Source: Methanolinea sp. SDB | Lineage (GTDB): Archaea; Halobacteriota; Methanomicrobia; Methanomicrobiales; Methanospirillaceae | Reading direction: 5' to 3' | Length of the DNA stretch: 5,393 nucleotides | Assembly: GCA_001412335.1 (NCBI GenBank) | Contig: LKUF01000376.1 | Coordinates: 1 to 5,393 of the forward strand | Part shown: piece by piece, positions 5,288-5,393 of the stretch | How the letters are laid out: the number at the start of each line of letters is the position of its first letter | How positions within the stretch are numbered: the first letter of the stretch is position 1 | The notes under the pieces: model-generated | Told to the model about the DNA's origin: nothing | Database searches by the model: none | The model's input: the letters and a program-made list of their open reading frames with translations, nothing else | Position numbers and translations under genes: made by a program

Positions 5288-5310
5288 TTTCCCGAGGGAT
5301 TTGAACCCTG
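5287..5310 (-). pseudogene. tRNA 3'-end-like fragment (T-arm)
   Basis: On the minus strand the sequence CAGGG TTCAAAT CCCTC has the T-arm form: a seven-base TTCAAAT loop flanked by a stem with four of five pairs, followed by CGGGAAA where the acceptor strand would be. No matching 5' half lies upstream, because tRNA-Thr ends only 9 bases away (5319). It shares only the T-loop with tRNA-Thr, so it is not a simple duplicate of it. It may be the remnant of a second tRNA or an old integration site, or a short stem that resembles a T-arm by chance and helps termination. Confidence 0.4.
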
Positions 5311-5318
5311 TGTGTAGA

Positions 5319-5391
5319 AGCCTCAGGCGAGATTTGAACTCGCGACCTCGTCCTTACCAAGGACGCGCTCTGCCGGCTGAGCCACTGAGGC
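5319..5391 (-). tRNA. tRNA-Thr (anticodon GGU)
   Basis: This is a complete 73-nt cloverleaf on the minus strand. The acceptor GCCTCAG (5391-5385) pairs with CTGAGGC (5326-5320), with U as discriminator (5319) and no encoded CCA. The D-stem is GCTC/GAGC. The anticodon arm is CGTCC-TTGGTAA-GGACG (5365-5349) with anticodon GGT at 5358-5356, which reads the threonine codons ACC and ACU. The T-arm GCGAG-TTCAAAT-CTCGC (5343-5327) is fully paired. All stems are intact, there is no intron, and the gene should be functional. Its promoter lies beyond the window. Confidence 0.96.
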
Positions 5392-5393
5392 AC

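Larger units (their letters stand above)
4914..5318. other. 405-bp gene-free region rich in inverted repeats
   Basis: No credible coding sequence is present; short open frames at 4979-5200, 5022-5210 and 5132-4947 (minus) merely read through the repeats. The left part (4938-5101) is a chain of TTGTG-based hairpins, 5111-5174 has two further unrelated hairpins, and 5259-5310 holds the terminator tracts and tRNA-like fragment downstream of the minus-strand tRNA-Thr. The hsdS and hsdR genes expected after fic in a type I operon are missing here. Confidence 0.7.

Noticed and set aside
5287..5319. Duplicate attachment site of tRNA-Thr
   Set aside because: The fragment shares only the TTCAAAT loop region with tRNA-Thr; its stem and acceptor sequence differ, so it is not a copy of the tRNA-Thr 3' end.

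Overview
The window looks like a euryarchaeal methanogen, most likely of the Methanomicrobiales. Supporting signs are PEGA surface-protein repeats, AT-rich TATA boxes of archaeal type, T-tract terminators, a tRNA gene without encoded CCA, and moderately high GC. The genus is an inference from style only.

Layout, left to right. (1) Positions 1-1119 (+) hold the 3' part of a surface protein: two PEGA repeats, the second split by a 52-residue insert, then a C-terminal domain running from KPNIYLYS to VVEWG that I know only as a conserved domain of unknown function. A T-rich terminator follows. (2) Positions 1228-2794 (+), behind a clear TATA box, hold a probable two-gene unit: a membrane-anchored, externally facing PepSY/YycI-like protein and a six-helix membrane protein. 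Neither has a known function. (3) Positions about 2836-3076 (-) hold the N-terminal half of a nicotinamidase/isochorismatase-type cysteine hydrolase, truncated and apparently frameshifted, convergent with the membrane gene. About 300 bp follow without a convincing gene. (4) Positions 3379-4913 (+), behind a second TATA box, hold an internally deleted type I modification subunit (hsdM remnant: both ends present, catalytic core gone). Its stop overlaps the start of a full-length Fic AMP-transferase that carries its own inhibitory motif. hsdS and hsdR are absent from the window. (5) Positions 4914-5318 have no gene but hold a dense chain of inverted repeats built on a TTGTG core, then a tRNA 3'-half-like fragment. 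(6) Positions 5319-5391 (-) are a complete tRNA-Thr(GGU).

The right half reads as a decaying accessory region next to a tRNA gene: a collapsed type I restriction-modification locus that kept its fic gene, beside a broken hydrolase gene. The items most worth a second look are the translationally coupled HsdM-remnant/Fic pair and the alternating TTGTG hairpin chain downstream of it.
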